NCBI GenBank assembly: GCA_963820495.1
Contig: CAWGAF010000001.1
Coordinates: 186,001-250,000 of the forward strand
DNA from: JBBIPA01 sp963820495
Lineage (GTDB): Bacteria; Chloroflexota; Dehalococcoidia; GIF9; UBA5629
Direction: 5' to 3'
Length of the DNA stretch: 64,000 bases
The notes under the pieces are model-generated. The model was not told the DNA's origin. It ran no database searches and was given only the letters and a program-made list of their open reading frames with translations. The position numbers and the translations under genes were made by a program. Of this stretch, positions 1 to 8,889 are shown in pieces (the stretch's first letter is position 1; every line of letters begins with the position of its first letter).

Positions 1-46
1 GACTGACCGCACCAACTGGTGAACCGTCACAAATGAGAGTACAAGT

Positions 47-616
47 ATGACAGTGAAGATTAAAAGACAGACAACCGACGGTGGTCTCATGCGTATCGTA
101 GAAGAAATGTCAGGTGTTGACTTGAGTGTATGTTACCAGTGCATGAAGTGCGCCGTCGGTTGTCCGGTGGCGAAGCTCACCCAGTCTCCACCTCCAGAAA
201 TCGTCAGGCGCCTACATCTAGGCGCTGGTAACGAACTCCTTGAGAGTGACATTATTTGGGTATGTCTATCATGCGGGATCTGCTACGCACGATGTCCAAT
301 GGAGATTAATATTGCCTCAGTTATGGATGCGTTACGCGCTTTGGCGCTGGAAAGAGGAGCATCAATACCAAAAGGCAATATGCCGCTGTTCAATCGTATG
401 TTTCTGAGAACGGTCAAGGCCTTCGGCCGCACGTACGACCTTTCCATGATAGCGGCTTACAAGTTCGGGGCAGGCGCTTTCATGAAAGACATGGATAAAT
501 TGCCCATTATGTTGAAAAAAGGGAAGATGGCTCTCCTGCCTCCGTCGGGTGCGGACAAACGTATAGTGAAGCGCATTTTCCGCAGAGTTCAGCAAGATAA
601 AGGAACAGGAAAATGA
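47..616 (+). CDS. hdrC: Heterodisulfide reductase-like subunit C (HdrC)
   Basis: Small iron-sulfur protein that passes electrons between HdrB and HdrA in the cytoplasmic Hdr complex. Two [4Fe-4S] ferredoxin motifs are visible: CYQCMKCAVGCPVA near residue 30 and CLSCGICYARCP near residue 75. The length (189 aa) is normal for HdrC. It is the first gene of a plus-strand run: its stop codon overlaps the hdrB start (ATGA). The ribosome binding site before position 47 is weak, and the upstream 46 bases hold only stop-interrupted sequence, so the operon may begin outside the window. The family assignment is firm; the physiological electron partner is not shown by this gene. Confidence 0.93.
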   Translation: MTVKIKRQTTDGGLMRIVEEMSGVDLSVCYQCMKCAVGCPVAKLTQSPPPEIVRRLHLGAGNELLESDIIWVCLSCGICYARCPMEINIASVMDALRALALERGASIPKGNMPLFNRMFLRTVKAFGRTYDLSMIAAYKFGAGAFMKDMDKLPIMLKKGKMALLPPSGADKRIVKRIFRRVQQDKGTGK

Positions 617-1518
617 AGTATGCATATTACCCCGGATGCTCGGCACACTCAACAGCCCGCGATATGCATGAATCCAGCATGGCTGTTGCGCACGCACTTA
701 GTATTGAGCTCAAAGAGATTAAAGGGTGGTCATGCTGCGGTGCCACTGCCGCTCACCAGACTGATCGGGTACTAGCAGCTTCCCTTCCTGCCGCGAACCT
801 GCTTCTAGCTAGAGAGATGGGCCTTGATATGGTTGTCAACTGCGCAGCCTGTTATAACAGAATGAAAACAACAAACCACGAAGTCTTATGCTCCACTGCT
901 ATGCGTGAACAGGTGAATGATACGATCGGACAAGACTACGATGGCTCTGTTGCGGTGCGCCACTTTGTGGAGGTGCTTATTGAAGATGTTGGGCTTGCCA
1001 AGCTTCGCAACAGTTTCAAACAGTCACTAAACGGGCTCAAAGTGGCATGTTATTATGGGTGTTTCCTGGTTCGTCCTCACGAGGTCACCCAGTTTGATGA
1101 TGCTGAAAACCCTGTATCCCTCGACCGCCTTGTAACTGCCATGGGTGGCGAAAGCCTTGACTGGCCTCACAAGGTTGAATGCTGTGGCGGAGGGCTCAAT
1201 CTGACAAGGACAGATGTATTGGTTAAACTTTCCGGTTCAATTATTGATATGGCTCAGGCGTCTGGTGCAAATTGTATCGCAGTAGCCTGCCCCATGTGCC
1301 AGACTAGTCTGGACCTGCGACAGAAAGATATTGAAAAAGAAACTGGTAAGAGATATGACATACCGATTGTTTATATCACACAGCTTCTTGGCATTTGTCT
1401 CGGTATTTCGCAGAAGGAACTTGGACTTAACAGGTTGATGGTGGAACCATCAGCCATTTTAAAAGCCATTGATTCAGTAACTCAGCAGATTGGCAGTGTG
1501 CCGAGAGCTGACTGCTAA
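613..1518 (+). CDS. hdrB: Heterodisulfide reductase-like subunit B (HdrB)
   Basis: Catalytic-type subunit of Hdr complexes; in methanogens HdrB carries two noncubane [4Fe-4S] clusters that reduce a disulfide. Two cysteine-rich CCG repeats are present: SCCGATAAHQ near residue 40 with CAACY near residue 78, and ECCGGGLNLTR near residue 193 with CPMC near residue 228. The length of 301 aa is typical. It overlaps hdrC by 4 bases and lies 22 bases before hdrA, so translation is probably coupled. In bacteria such HdrB proteins often work with MetV/MetF or other partners and not with CoM-S-S-CoB, so the true substrate is open. Confidence 0.93.
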   Translation: MKYAYYPGCSAHSTARDMHESSMAVAHALSIELKEIKGWSCCGATAAHQTDRVLAASLPAANLLLAREMGLDMVVNCAACYNRMKTTNHEVLCSTAMREQVNDTIGQDYDGSVAVRHFVEVLIEDVGLAKLRNSFKQSLNGLKVACYYGCFLVRPHEVTQFDDAENPVSLDRLVTAMGGESLDWPHKVECCGGGLNLTRTDVLVKLSGSIIDMAQASGANCIAVACPMCQTSLDLRQKDIEKETGKRYDIPIVYITQLLGICLGISQKELGLNRLMVEPSAILKAIDSVTQQIGSVPRADC

Positions 1519-1540
1519 ATAAATTGGAAGGCAACTAAGA

Positions 1541-4500
1541 ATGTCTATAAGTGAAAATAAGAAGATCGGAGCAGTGCTGGTTCAGGGGGGTGGTATTGCC
1601 GGTATTCAGGCATCACTTGATCTTGCCAACTCTGGTTTCAAGGTGTACCTCATAGAGCGCTCCGCTGCCATTGGTGGAATGATGTCCCATCTGGATAAAA
1701 CATTTCCGACTGGTGATTGCGCCACGTGTATTGTTTCACCCAAGCTAGTGGAATGTGCACGCAATCTCAATATCGAGATACTCACGCTTTCGGAGTTAGT
1801 GGATTTGAAAGGTGCCCCCGGCAATTTCAAGGCCACTGTCAAAAGTTATCCACGTTATATCGATAAAGATAAGTGTACTGCCTGCGGCCAGTGTACGGAA
1901 GCTTGTCCCGTGAATATTCCCAATTACTTCGATCGTAATCTAGGTACACGCAAGGCGATCGCGAAACACTATGCTCAGGCTACTCCAAACATTTTTAACA
2001 TTCTAAAAAATGGCCATTCGCCATGCAAAGTAGCGTGCCCAGCCAATATTAATGTCCAGGGTTATATCCAGCTCATCAAGAAAAAAGAGTATCTTAAGGC
2101 AGTAAACCTGATCAGAGAACGAAACCCGCTCTCCGCCATATGTGGACGCGTATGTACCCATCCCTGTGAGACCGCTTGCGCTCGCAATTCCGTCGATGCA
2201 CCGATTGCCATAAGATTGCTTAAGAGGTTTGCCTCCGATAAAGAGATGGAGATGATCGAATCTGGTGAACTCTCTCCCCCAGAAGAAAAAACTCCTCCGC
2301 CAGGTGCAAAGAAGGTTGCGGTAATCGGTGCCGGACCATCAGGACTTACTGTAGCAGATGACCTTGCTGGCCGTGGTTTTGGAGTCACAGTATATGAGGC
2401 TTCGTCTGCAGCTGGTGGAATGCTTCGCTGGGGAATTCCTGAATATAGGCTGCCTACAAAAGTGCTGGATTATGAAATCGATCTGATTAGGCGCAAAGGT
2501 GTTACTTTTGTCTTCAACTATCGTGTTGGGGAAGATATTTCTTTCGAAAAGATACGTCAAGATAATAATGCTGTATTCCTTGGCGTAGGAGTCCAAATGA
2601 GTCGCAAACTCGGCGTGGAAGGCGAGGACAAATCTAGCGTTAATTACGGAGTAGAATTTTTACGGCAGATGGACACAAAAGACAACCCGCCTGAGGTTAA
2701 GAACAGAGTGATTGTCATTGGCGGTGGCAATGTCGCTGTAGATGTAGCTCGCACTGCCTTGCGTCTTGGCGCCAAGAGTGTTGAGATGGTTTCTCTTGAG
2801 CAACGGCATGAGATGCCGGCTCTGCCTGAGGAGATTGAGGCAACTTTGGAGGAAGGTATTTTAATCCGTAATGGATGGGGTCCGCGCCGTATCCTAGGTA
2901 ACGGCACAGTCGATGGTATAGAACTAAAAAGCTGCACCAGTGTTTTCGATAAAGAGGGGCGCTTTAGCCCCACTTATGATGAAAAAAACCTTACTACTCT
3001 CAAAGCAGACCAGGTAATCGTTGCGATTGGACAGATGCTCGACGCACAGCTCATCAAGCATACTGGCATTGAAACCGAGCGAGGGTGCTTTAAGGCCGAT
3101 CCTGTAACTTTAGAAACCTCAATTAATGGTGTTTTTTCAGGGGGTGATAGTGCTTCTGGCCCCGCATCCGTCATTCAAGCGGTAGCTGCTGGGAAACGCG
3201 CTGCTGAATCAATTGCCCGGTATTTAAAGAATGAAGACATGCGGCTCTCCCGTTTCGAGGATACAATCAAGCCAGTACCCGAAGAACTCCTCCCTTCGAT
3301 AGTAGACAAAGAGAAAAAACCGCGAGCGCAGCCAGAGAATCTTCCTGTTGAACAAAGGTTAGGAAATTTCACTGAAATAGAATGCGGGCTTATTGAGGAA
3401 GCTGCACTTTTAGAAAGCGAACGTTGCCTTAATTGCGCATTATGTTCGGAGTGTTTGGAATGCATGAAAACCTGTGAACAGAATGCAATTAATCATTATA
3501 TGGGAGAACAAACAATCGAACTGGAAGTTGGCTCAGTTATTCTTGCCCCCGGATTTGAGGAGTTTGCTGCAGAGAAAAAGGGCGAGTTTGGTTACAATCG
3601 CTATCCAAATGTCGTTACAAGTGTACAGTTTGAGCGGATGCTTTCTGCCTCAGGCCCGTTTGAAGGTCATGTTATCCGGCGGTCGGACGGCCGTGAAGCT
3701 CGGCGTATTGCATGGATTCAGTGCGTGGGTTCTCGTGACGTAAAATGCAGTAATGAATACTGCTCATCGGTGTGTTGCATGGTTTCAACAAAACAGGCAC
3801 TCATCGCCATAGACCATTTGCCTGAGACTGAAGCCACGATTTTCTACATGGATATTCGCGCTCATGGTAAGGATTTTGACCAATACTATGAGCGCGCCAA
3901 AAACAAGAACAACATAAGTTATATCAAGAGCATGCCTTCGCGTATTGTTCAGATGCCCAGAACGAAGGACCTTCGTGTGCAGTTTTATAACGAGGGCAGA
4001 CAGTTCGAGGAACGTGATTTCGACCTTGTAGTGCTATCAGTAGGTATGGAGCCTGAAGCAACAGCCCAAGCCAATGCCAAAAGCCTCGGGATAGAGCTTA
4101 ATGAATTTGGATTCTGTTCTACTGACCGACTTTCTCCACTGTCAACTTCCAGGCCTGGCGTATTCGTTGCCGGAGCATTCCAGGAGCCCAAAGATATTCC
4201 AGAGACAGTGACGCAGGCGAGTGCTGCGGCATCCATGGCCATGCAACTGCTTGCAGAATCGCGAAATTCTCTCATCGCCAAGAAGGTTTACCCAGATGAA
4301 CATGACGTAACAGACGAAAAACCCAGGATTGGCGTGTTTGTATGTCATTGTGGCAAGAATATCGCCTCGGTGGTGGATGTAGAACGTGTGGCTGAAATAG
4401 CTGCGCAGCAGCCTGACGTTGTATTTGTCACGCACACTATGTACACCTGCTCAGATACAAGTCTTTATAACATCCGAGATATGATACATGAACATCGACT

Positions 4501-6019
4501 CAACCGGATAGTTGTGGCATCTTGTACCCCCAGAACGCATGAACCTCTGTTCCGCGAAACACTCCGTGAGGCTGGTCTCAACCCCTATTTGTTCGAACTC
4601 GCCAATATCAGAGACCAATGCTCATGGGTACACTCCTCCGTGCCGGAATTGGCTACGAAAAAAGCTATCGATTTAGTGAAAATGTCTATTGCGCGGGCAC
4701 GATTTCTTACCCCTCTAGAGGGTACATCTTACGCTATTGATCAGAGCGGCCTTGTTATCGGTGCGGGTATGAGTGGAATGACAGCTGCTCTCGCATTAGC
4801 GGAGCAAGGATTTAAGATTCATCTTGTTGAGCAATCCAGCCGACTCGGAGGCAATCTGCTCGAACTGAATTACACCCTGGAGCATGAGGATATTTCCTTG
4901 TTTGCTTCTGATCTTATCCGGCGTGTTGAAAATCATCCCAACATAAAACTCCATATGGAAACCGAAGTTACCGGCGTTGCCGGTTATGTTGGCTGCTTCC
5001 AGGTTACCCTTTCACATAATGGCGAGAATACCAGAGTTCCGTGCGGCGCAATAATCGTGGCTACCGGTGCTGGTCCGGCCAGAACTAAAGAATTCCTGCA
5101 TGGGGAATCCGATAGTGTTATTACACAGGTCGAGTTAGAGAAACGCCTGTACGCCCGTACTTTCGAAACCAACAGTAAGAATGTGGTCATGATTCAGTGC
5201 GTCGGCTCTCGTAATGATGAACATGCTTATTGCAGTCGCATCTGTTGTTCGATGGCGGTTAAGAATGCCATCCGGATTAAAAAGCAAGATCAGAGTGCGA
5301 ATGTGTTTGTGCTTTACCGGGATATCAGAACATATGGCTTTAGAGAGAAATACTACAAGCAGGCACGTAAAGCAGGTGTTATCTTCATTCGCTATGAGCG
5401 TGACGCTCAGCCTGTGCTATCAGAAGACAATGGCATCATGGTCACAGTCAATAGCCCAGATTTCCCGGAGGCCATTGAAATCGAGGCTGATAGCGTTGTA
5501 CTCAGCACCGGCATTGAGGCGAGTGAGGGTAACAGGCGTCTGGCGGATATACTCAAAGTACCACTGAATGCCGATGGGTTCTTCGTGGAGGCACATTTGA
5601 AGCTGCGCCCTGTCGATTTTGCCACTGAAGGGATTTTCTTGTGTGGTCTTGCCCACTCGCCGAAATTTATCGATGAAAACATCTCACAAGCACGTGCTGT
5701 TGCCGCACGTTCGGCAACATTGCTTTCAAAGACTCACCTTGAAGCTGGCGCCCAGGTATCATTTGTTGATCAGAGCAAATGCGTTTCGTGCATGACCTGT
5801 GTAAGAGCATGCCCCTATGGTGCTCCTATGGTGAATGTAGATAAGAAGGCTGAGATTGCTGCTGCCAAATGCATAGGATGTGGTATCTGTGCTGCAGAAT
5901 GTCCCGCACATGCTATACAACTGAATCATTTTGAGACAAAACAGTTTAATAGCATGTTGGATGAGCTGTTTCAAGTGCAGAGAGGTGAAAATATCAAAGC
6001 GGTTTGTGTGGCTGAGTAA
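1541..6019 (+). CDS. hdrA: Giant HdrA fusion: HdrA - GltD/NfnB-like - HdrA flavoprotein
   Basis: Flavin- and Fe-S-rich hub of the Hdr complex, a candidate for flavin-based electron bifurcation. Domains in order: an HdrA Rossmann motif (GGGIAGIQAS, residue ~17), ferredoxin cysteines (CTACGQCTEACP, ~113), an inserted glutamate-synthase-small-subunit-like module with its own Fe-S part (CGRVCTHPCETAC, ~200) and FAD and NAD(P) Rossmann motifs (VIGAGPSGL ~260, VIGGGNVAVDVA ~390), a cysteine-rich stretch (~630), the HdrA cysteine block CSSVCC (~741), a second HdrA starting with VFVCHCG (~929), its FAD motif VIGAGMSGM (~1070), and two C-terminal [4Fe-4S] motifs (CVSCMTCVRACP ~1414, CIGCGICAAECP ~1446). 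At 1492 aa it is more than twice the length of classical HdrA. No in-frame UGA interrupts it. The inserted module suggests NAD(P)H as one electron partner (inference). Confidence 0.92.
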   Translation: MSISENKKIGAVLVQGGGIAGIQASLDLANSGFKVYLIERSAAIGGMMSHLDKTFPTGDCATCIVSPKLVECARNLNIEILTLSELVDLKGAPGNFKATVKSYPRYIDKDKCTACGQCTEACPVNIPNYFDRNLGTRKAIAKHYAQATPNIFNILKNGHSPCKVACPANINVQGYIQLIKKKEYLKAVNLIRERNPLSAICGRVCTHPCETACARNSVDAPIAIRLLKRFASDKEMEMIESGELSPPEEKTPPPGAKKVAVIGAGPSGLTVADDLAGRGFGVTVYEASSAAGGMLRWGIPEYRLPTKVLDYEIDLIRRKGVTFVFNYRVGEDISFEKIRQDNNAVFLGVGVQMSRKLGVEGEDKSSVNYGVEFLRQMDTKDNPPEVKNRVIVIGGGNVAVDVARTALRLGAKSVEMVSLEQRHEMPALPEEIEATLEEGILIRNGWGPRRILGNGTVDGIELKSCTSVFDKEGRFSPTYDEKNLTTLKADQVIVAIGQMLDAQLIKHTGIETERGCFKADPVTLETSINGVFSGGDSASGPASVIQAVAAGKRAAESIARYLKNEDMRLSRFEDTIKPVPEELLPSIVDKEKKPRAQPENLPVEQRLGNFTEIECGLIEEAALLESERCLNCALCSECLECMKTCEQNAINHYMGEQTIELEVGSVILAPGFEEFAAEKKGEFGYNRYPNVVTSVQFERMLSASGPFEGHVIRRSDGREARRIAWIQCVGSRDVKCSNEYCSSVCCMVSTKQALIAIDHLPETEATIFYMDIRAHGKDFDQYYERAKNKNNISYIKSMPSRIVQMPRTKDLRVQFYNEGRQFEERDFDLVVLSVGMEPEATAQANAKSLGIELNEFGFCSTDRLSPLSTSRPGVFVAGAFQEPKDIPETVTQASAAASMAMQLLAESRNSLIAKKVYPDEHDVTDEKPRIGVFVCHCGKNIASVVDVERVAEIAAQQPDVVFVTHTMYTCSDTSLYNIRDMIHEHRLNRIVVASCTPRTHEPLFRETLREAGLNPYLFELANIRDQCSWVHSSVPELATKKAIDLVKMSIARARFLTPLEGTSYAIDQSGLVIGAGMSGMTAALALAEQGFKIHLVEQSSRLGGNLLELNYTLEHEDISLFASDLIRRVENHPNIKLHMETEVTGVAGYVGCFQVTLSHNGENTRVPCGAIIVATGAGPARTKEFLHGESDSVITQVELEKRLYARTFETNSKNVVMIQCVGSRNDEHAYCSRICCSMAVKNAIRIKKQDQSANVFVLYRDIRTYGFREKYYKQARKAGVIFIRYERDAQPVLSEDNGIMVTVNSPDFPEAIEIEADSVVLSTGIEASEGNRRLADILKVPLNADGFFVEAHLKLRPVDFATEGIFLCGLAHSPKFIDENISQARAVAARSATLLSKTHLEAGAQVSFVDQSKCVSCMTCVRACPYGAPMVNVDKKAEIAAAKCIGCGICAAECPAHAIQLNHFETKQFNSMLDELFQVQRGENIKAVCVAE

Positions 6020-6030
6020 GGAAGTGTGTG

Positions 6031-6456
6031 ATGAGCTCAAATAACTTAGAACCAAACATTATAGCCTTTTGCTGTCATTACTGAGCCTATTCGTCTGCGG
6101 ACCTGGCAGGTTCGATGCGTCTTCAGTATCCACCAAATATCCGAATTATTCGGACGCCGTGTACTGGCAGGCTGGAAGTTGAGTATTTCTTGAAAGCGTT
6201 TGAAAATGGCGCCGACGGCATCCTTGTCGCTGGTTGTGAAGAGGGTAGTTGTCACTTCAAAGAAGGGAATCTTATTGCCAAACGCCGAGTGAACTACACG
6301 CGTGCTATTTTATCTGAAAGTGGCATAGAAAAGGAACGTTTGCGAATGGTTAATATCGGAGCCGCTGATGCACGCCCATTTACCAAAATTATACAGGATA
6401 TGGTCGAAACTGTCCGCAAATTGGGGCCAATCAACTTAACCGGGGCAAAATACTAA
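6031..6456 (+). CDS. mvhD: MvhD/FrhD-like delta subunit, predicted selenoprotein (in-frame UGA at 6082-6084)
   Basis: MvhD is a [2Fe-2S] protein that links a hydrogenase or other donor to HdrA. An ATG at 6031 with an upstream AAGGAAG opens a frame reading NIIAFCCHY, then UGA, then AYSSADLAGSMRLQYPPN, and continues without a break to 6456. Without the UGA the protein has full MvhD length (141 residues) and the family pattern, in which a Cys precedes the Y/S-AGADLAG segment; here UGA takes that place. Directly downstream, 6098-6114 can fold into a 7-bp hairpin (one G-U pair) with apical loop GGC about 20 bases after the UGA, as expected for a bacterial SECIS. Starting only at the internal ATG 6115 would remove the conserved CC motif. 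It sits 11 bases after hdrA. A decayed gene is the alternative, but the rest of the frame is intact. Confidence 0.82.
6082..6114 (+). promoter_or_regulatory. UGA (Sec) codon with bSECIS-like hairpin
   Basis: The in-frame TGA is at 6082-6084. Bases 6098-6104 pair with 6108-6114 (C-G, G-C, G-U, A-U, C-G, C-G, U-A), leaving a three-base loop GGC at 6105-6107. Bacterial SECIS elements lie inside the coding region just after the UGA and carry G in the first positions of a small apical loop; spacing and loop fit. No computed folding energy is available here. Confidence 0.7.
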
Positions 6457-6475
6457 TTCAACAGGAGAGCCATTT

Positions 6476-7144
6476 ATGATAGTTGCAGAAAGAAAAAGCA
6501 TACCAGAACTTGTTGACATACTGCAGGTTCACAATAGAATATTAGTCCTGGGATGTGGCACTTGTGTTACTGTATGTCTCGCCGGAGGCGAACGTGAGGT
6601 AAGTATTATTTCTTCGGCATTACGCATTGCTGGGAAATTAAAAGGTCTAACCTTTGAAATCGATGAACTTACTATTGAACGCCAATGCGACAACGTGTTC
6701 ATTGAGCAGGCTGCTGAGGCAATCCAAAAAAGCGATGCTGTGCTTTCCCTAGGTTGTGGTGCAGGTGTCCAGGCAATTGCCGAGCGATATGCCAATAAGC
6801 CAGTCTATGCAGGTCTCAATACCAAGTTCCTTGGCATCCTCGAAGAAAGGGGAGTGTGGGCAGAGAAATGTGCCGCATGCGGAGCGTGTGTGCTGCATGA
6901 GTATGGCGGTATTTGCCCGGTGACACGATGTGCCAAGCATATATTAAACGGGCCCTGTGGTGGTTCGCGTGAAGATCGTTGCGAAGTCCGCCCCGACCGT
7001 CCATGCGCATGGCAACTCATATATCAGCGCCTCAAAAATATAGGACAACTCGATAGGCTTAAACAAATTGAATTACCCAAGAAATGGAGCTCGAGTCTTA
7101 ATGGTGGCCCCCGTGTCATCATCCGTGAAGATCACAGGATTTGA
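6476..7144 (+). CDS. metV: MetV-like methylenetetrahydrofolate reductase accessory protein
   Basis: Zinc/iron-sulfur cysteine-rich protein related to MetV, the partner that joins MetF (methylene-THF reductase) to an electron donor in acetogens. Seen here: an N-terminal domain with GCGTCVTVC near residue 25, a central LGCGAGVQ motif, and a C-terminal cysteine cluster (CAACGACVLHEYGGICPVTRC near residue 135, followed by GPCGG and CEVRPDRPCAW), which is the hallmark C-terminal MTHFR-associated domain. It follows mvhD by 19 bases with an AGGAGAG ribosome site, so it is the last sure member of the hdrCBA-mvhD-metV unit. No MetF catalytic subunit is found in the window. It could pair with a MetF encoded elsewhere. 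Confidence 0.85.
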   Translation: MIVAERKSIPELVDILQVHNRILVLGCGTCVTVCLAGGEREVSIISSALRIAGKLKGLTFEIDELTIERQCDNVFIEQAAEAIQKSDAVLSLGCGAGVQAIAERYANKPVYAGLNTKFLGILEERGVWAEKCAACGACVLHEYGGICPVTRCAKHILNGPCGGSREDRCEVRPDRPCAWQLIYQRLKNIGQLDRLKQIELPKKWSSSLNGGPRVIIREDHRI

Positions 7145-7150
7145 ATAAAT

Positions 7151-7366
7151 GTGATGATATGCCGTCAATTAATACGACAGATCGTACTTGGCAAAGAAAT
7201 GGACATAGTAGAATTGGAGGAACATGATTATTTGATCTTGAATAGTCTTGTCGTCAAGTTTACATCGTATTTAAACCGCGATGCAAACAAAATAATGAGA
7301 CAAAGATTCATTGAGCTATTCCCGTTATGTCTTATTAATTATGGCAGCTCTATATCTAATAAATAA
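7151..7366 (+). CDS. Doubtful small ORF between metV and the regulator
   Basis: An open frame of 71 codons lies in the 235-base gap between metV and the NrpR-like gene. I do not recognise the product, see no convincing ribosome binding site before its start, and its composition is AT-rich and unlike the flanking genes. It may simply be leader sequence of the downstream regulator. Confidence 0.2.
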   Translation: MMICRQLIRQIVLGKEMDIVELEEHDYLILNSLVVKFTSYLNRDANKIMRQRFIELFPLCLINYGSSISNK

Positions 7367-7379
7367 TGGATGGTTATAA

Positions 7380-8369
7380 ATGATGGGGCAGGAAACACAC
7401 GAGGTAGAGAGAAAAATATTAACTATCCTGGAGATCCTCAGCGATTCCGATGAACCTCTAGGTGGCAGGATTATATCTCGTCGACTCAAGGAGAAAGGCA
7501 TAAACCTAGGCGAGCGAGCAGTGAGATATCACCTTAGAATAATGGATGAGCGAGGTCTTACTCATATTGTAGGTCATAGAGATGGTAGGGCAATTACTCA
7601 GCCTGGACTTGAGGAATTAAGAAATGCACTGGTATGTGACAAAATAGGTTCTCTAACTGGCAGAATTGAACTTCTAGCCTACCTAACTACCTTTGATACG
7701 GATACACGTACAGGAGACATTCCAATTGACGTATCTTTGTTTGCCGCAGAAGACTTCACAACAGCCTTGAAGACAATGAGAGGTATTTTCAAAGCTGGCC
7801 TTTGCATCAGTAACTTAATCGCTAAAGCCTCTGAGGGAGATAAGCTTGGAGAAGTAGTTGTGCCAGAGGGGAAGATAGGGCTTGCCACAGTATCTAATGT
7901 TGTAATAAGTGGATTATTATTGAAGTCTGGGATTCCTATCGACTCCAGATTTGTAGGCTTGGTCCAGATGCATAATTCCCAACCATGCCACTTCGTAGAC
8001 TTCATAGAGTACCGTGGCTCCACTGTTGACCCTCTGGAAATATTCATCTCCAGCAAAATGACTAGCGTCACCAATGCGGCAAAGAAAGGAGAAGGCAGAG
8101 TACTCGCAAGCTTTCATGAAATTCCAATACTCTCAAAACCTGCGACCGAAACAGTTCTAGAAAGGCTCAAGACAATTAACCTCTGTAGTTTATTCGTACT
8201 GGGAAATGCAACAGAGCCAATATGTGAAATACCAGTGACTTCAAATAAAATCGGTCTAGTGCTTTTTAGTGGATTAAACCCGGTGGCTGCGGCCGCTGAA
8301 AAAGGAATAAATGTTATAAATAAAGCAATGAGTGGTGTTATAGATGTAAAAAAACTGAGGAGTTTCTAA
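7380..8369 (+). CDS. NrpR-like transcriptional regulator (winged helix + DUF128)
   Basis: Predicted DNA-binding regulator. Residues about 8-75 form a winged helix of the NrpR N-terminal type (pattern RIISRRLKEKGINLGERAVR), and residues about 85-325 resemble one NrpR regulatory domain (DUF128), which in methanogens senses 2-oxoglutarate to control nitrogen genes. The methanogen protein can have two such regulatory domains; only one is present here (329 aa in all). Two adjacent ATG codons (7380, 7383) could start it. It lies downstream of metV on the same strand and may regulate the hdr unit or nitrogen-linked catabolism; the ligand is not known from sequence. Confidence 0.8.
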   Translation: MMGQETHEVERKILTILEILSDSDEPLGGRIISRRLKEKGINLGERAVRYHLRIMDERGLTHIVGHRDGRAITQPGLEELRNALVCDKIGSLTGRIELLAYLTTFDTDTRTGDIPIDVSLFAAEDFTTALKTMRGIFKAGLCISNLIAKASEGDKLGEVVVPEGKIGLATVSNVVISGLLLKSGIPIDSRFVGLVQMHNSQPCHFVDFIEYRGSTVDPLEIFISSKMTSVTNAAKKGEGRVLASFHEIPILSKPATETVLERLKTINLCSLFVLGNATEPICEIPVTSNKIGLVLFSGLNPVAAAAEKGINVINKAMSGVIDVKKLRSF

Positions 8370-8889
8370 AACTCGTAGAATCACATGAGACGACGTGGGC
8401 AAGTGGCATTGTACAGAATACTGATGATAGCTAAAGATCCCTAAAAATTAGAGAGTTGAACACAGAGCTTAGTCGATAATGATCTTATATTGTATCTACA
8501 GGGTATGACGGGGATGTGACTGACGATATTATACAGAAAGGTTTCGACTTAGCCCTTGTTGATTTAGATAGCTCGCCAGACTTGGCATTGACCGAGTTTA
8601 GCTAGAACCAACCCAGAAAAATAAAACAGAAAAAGCAATTACCCATCATTGTTCTCATACACAAAAATGATCTGCGGTAGAGAATCAACCAAAGATATAA
8701 CATAAGTACAACTTTTACAAACGTTACCTTTTTTTGTCTTCGGGAAAGGGTTACCTGAGTAGTAGTGCCGATATTACTGCCAAAAGACCACCAGGATACC
8801 CAGAAATTTTAGTAACTCTTTTCGGTCATTGAGGACCCCATTTTATCAATTTATGACTGGATACCAAAAGAGTTATTTCCCAGTTTCCA
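8370..8889. other. Intergenic stretch between convergent genes
   Basis: 520 bases between the ends of the NrpR-like gene and the minus-strand molybdenum hydroxylase gene. No intact gene is seen. Part of it (8504-8690) reads like a frame-broken receiver domain, listed separately. No strong terminator hairpin with a T-run was found. Confidence 0.6.
8504..8690 (+). pseudogene. Possible relic of a response-regulator receiver domain
   Basis: One frame reads TDDIIQKGFDLALVDLDSSP before a stop. After a frameshift a second frame reads KIKQKKQLPIIVLIHKNDL. Together they look like the phospho-acceptor region and following strand of a receiver domain (xxDLALVDLD...LPIIVLT). No start codon, no full domain and no output domain are present. 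The match is by eye only and could be chance. Confidence 0.3.

Noticed and set aside
6115..6456. MvhD as a 114-aa protein starting at ATG 6115
   Set aside because: This start lacks a ribosome site and drops the conserved CC motif; the upstream frame has a good site and is open apart from the UGA read as selenocysteine.
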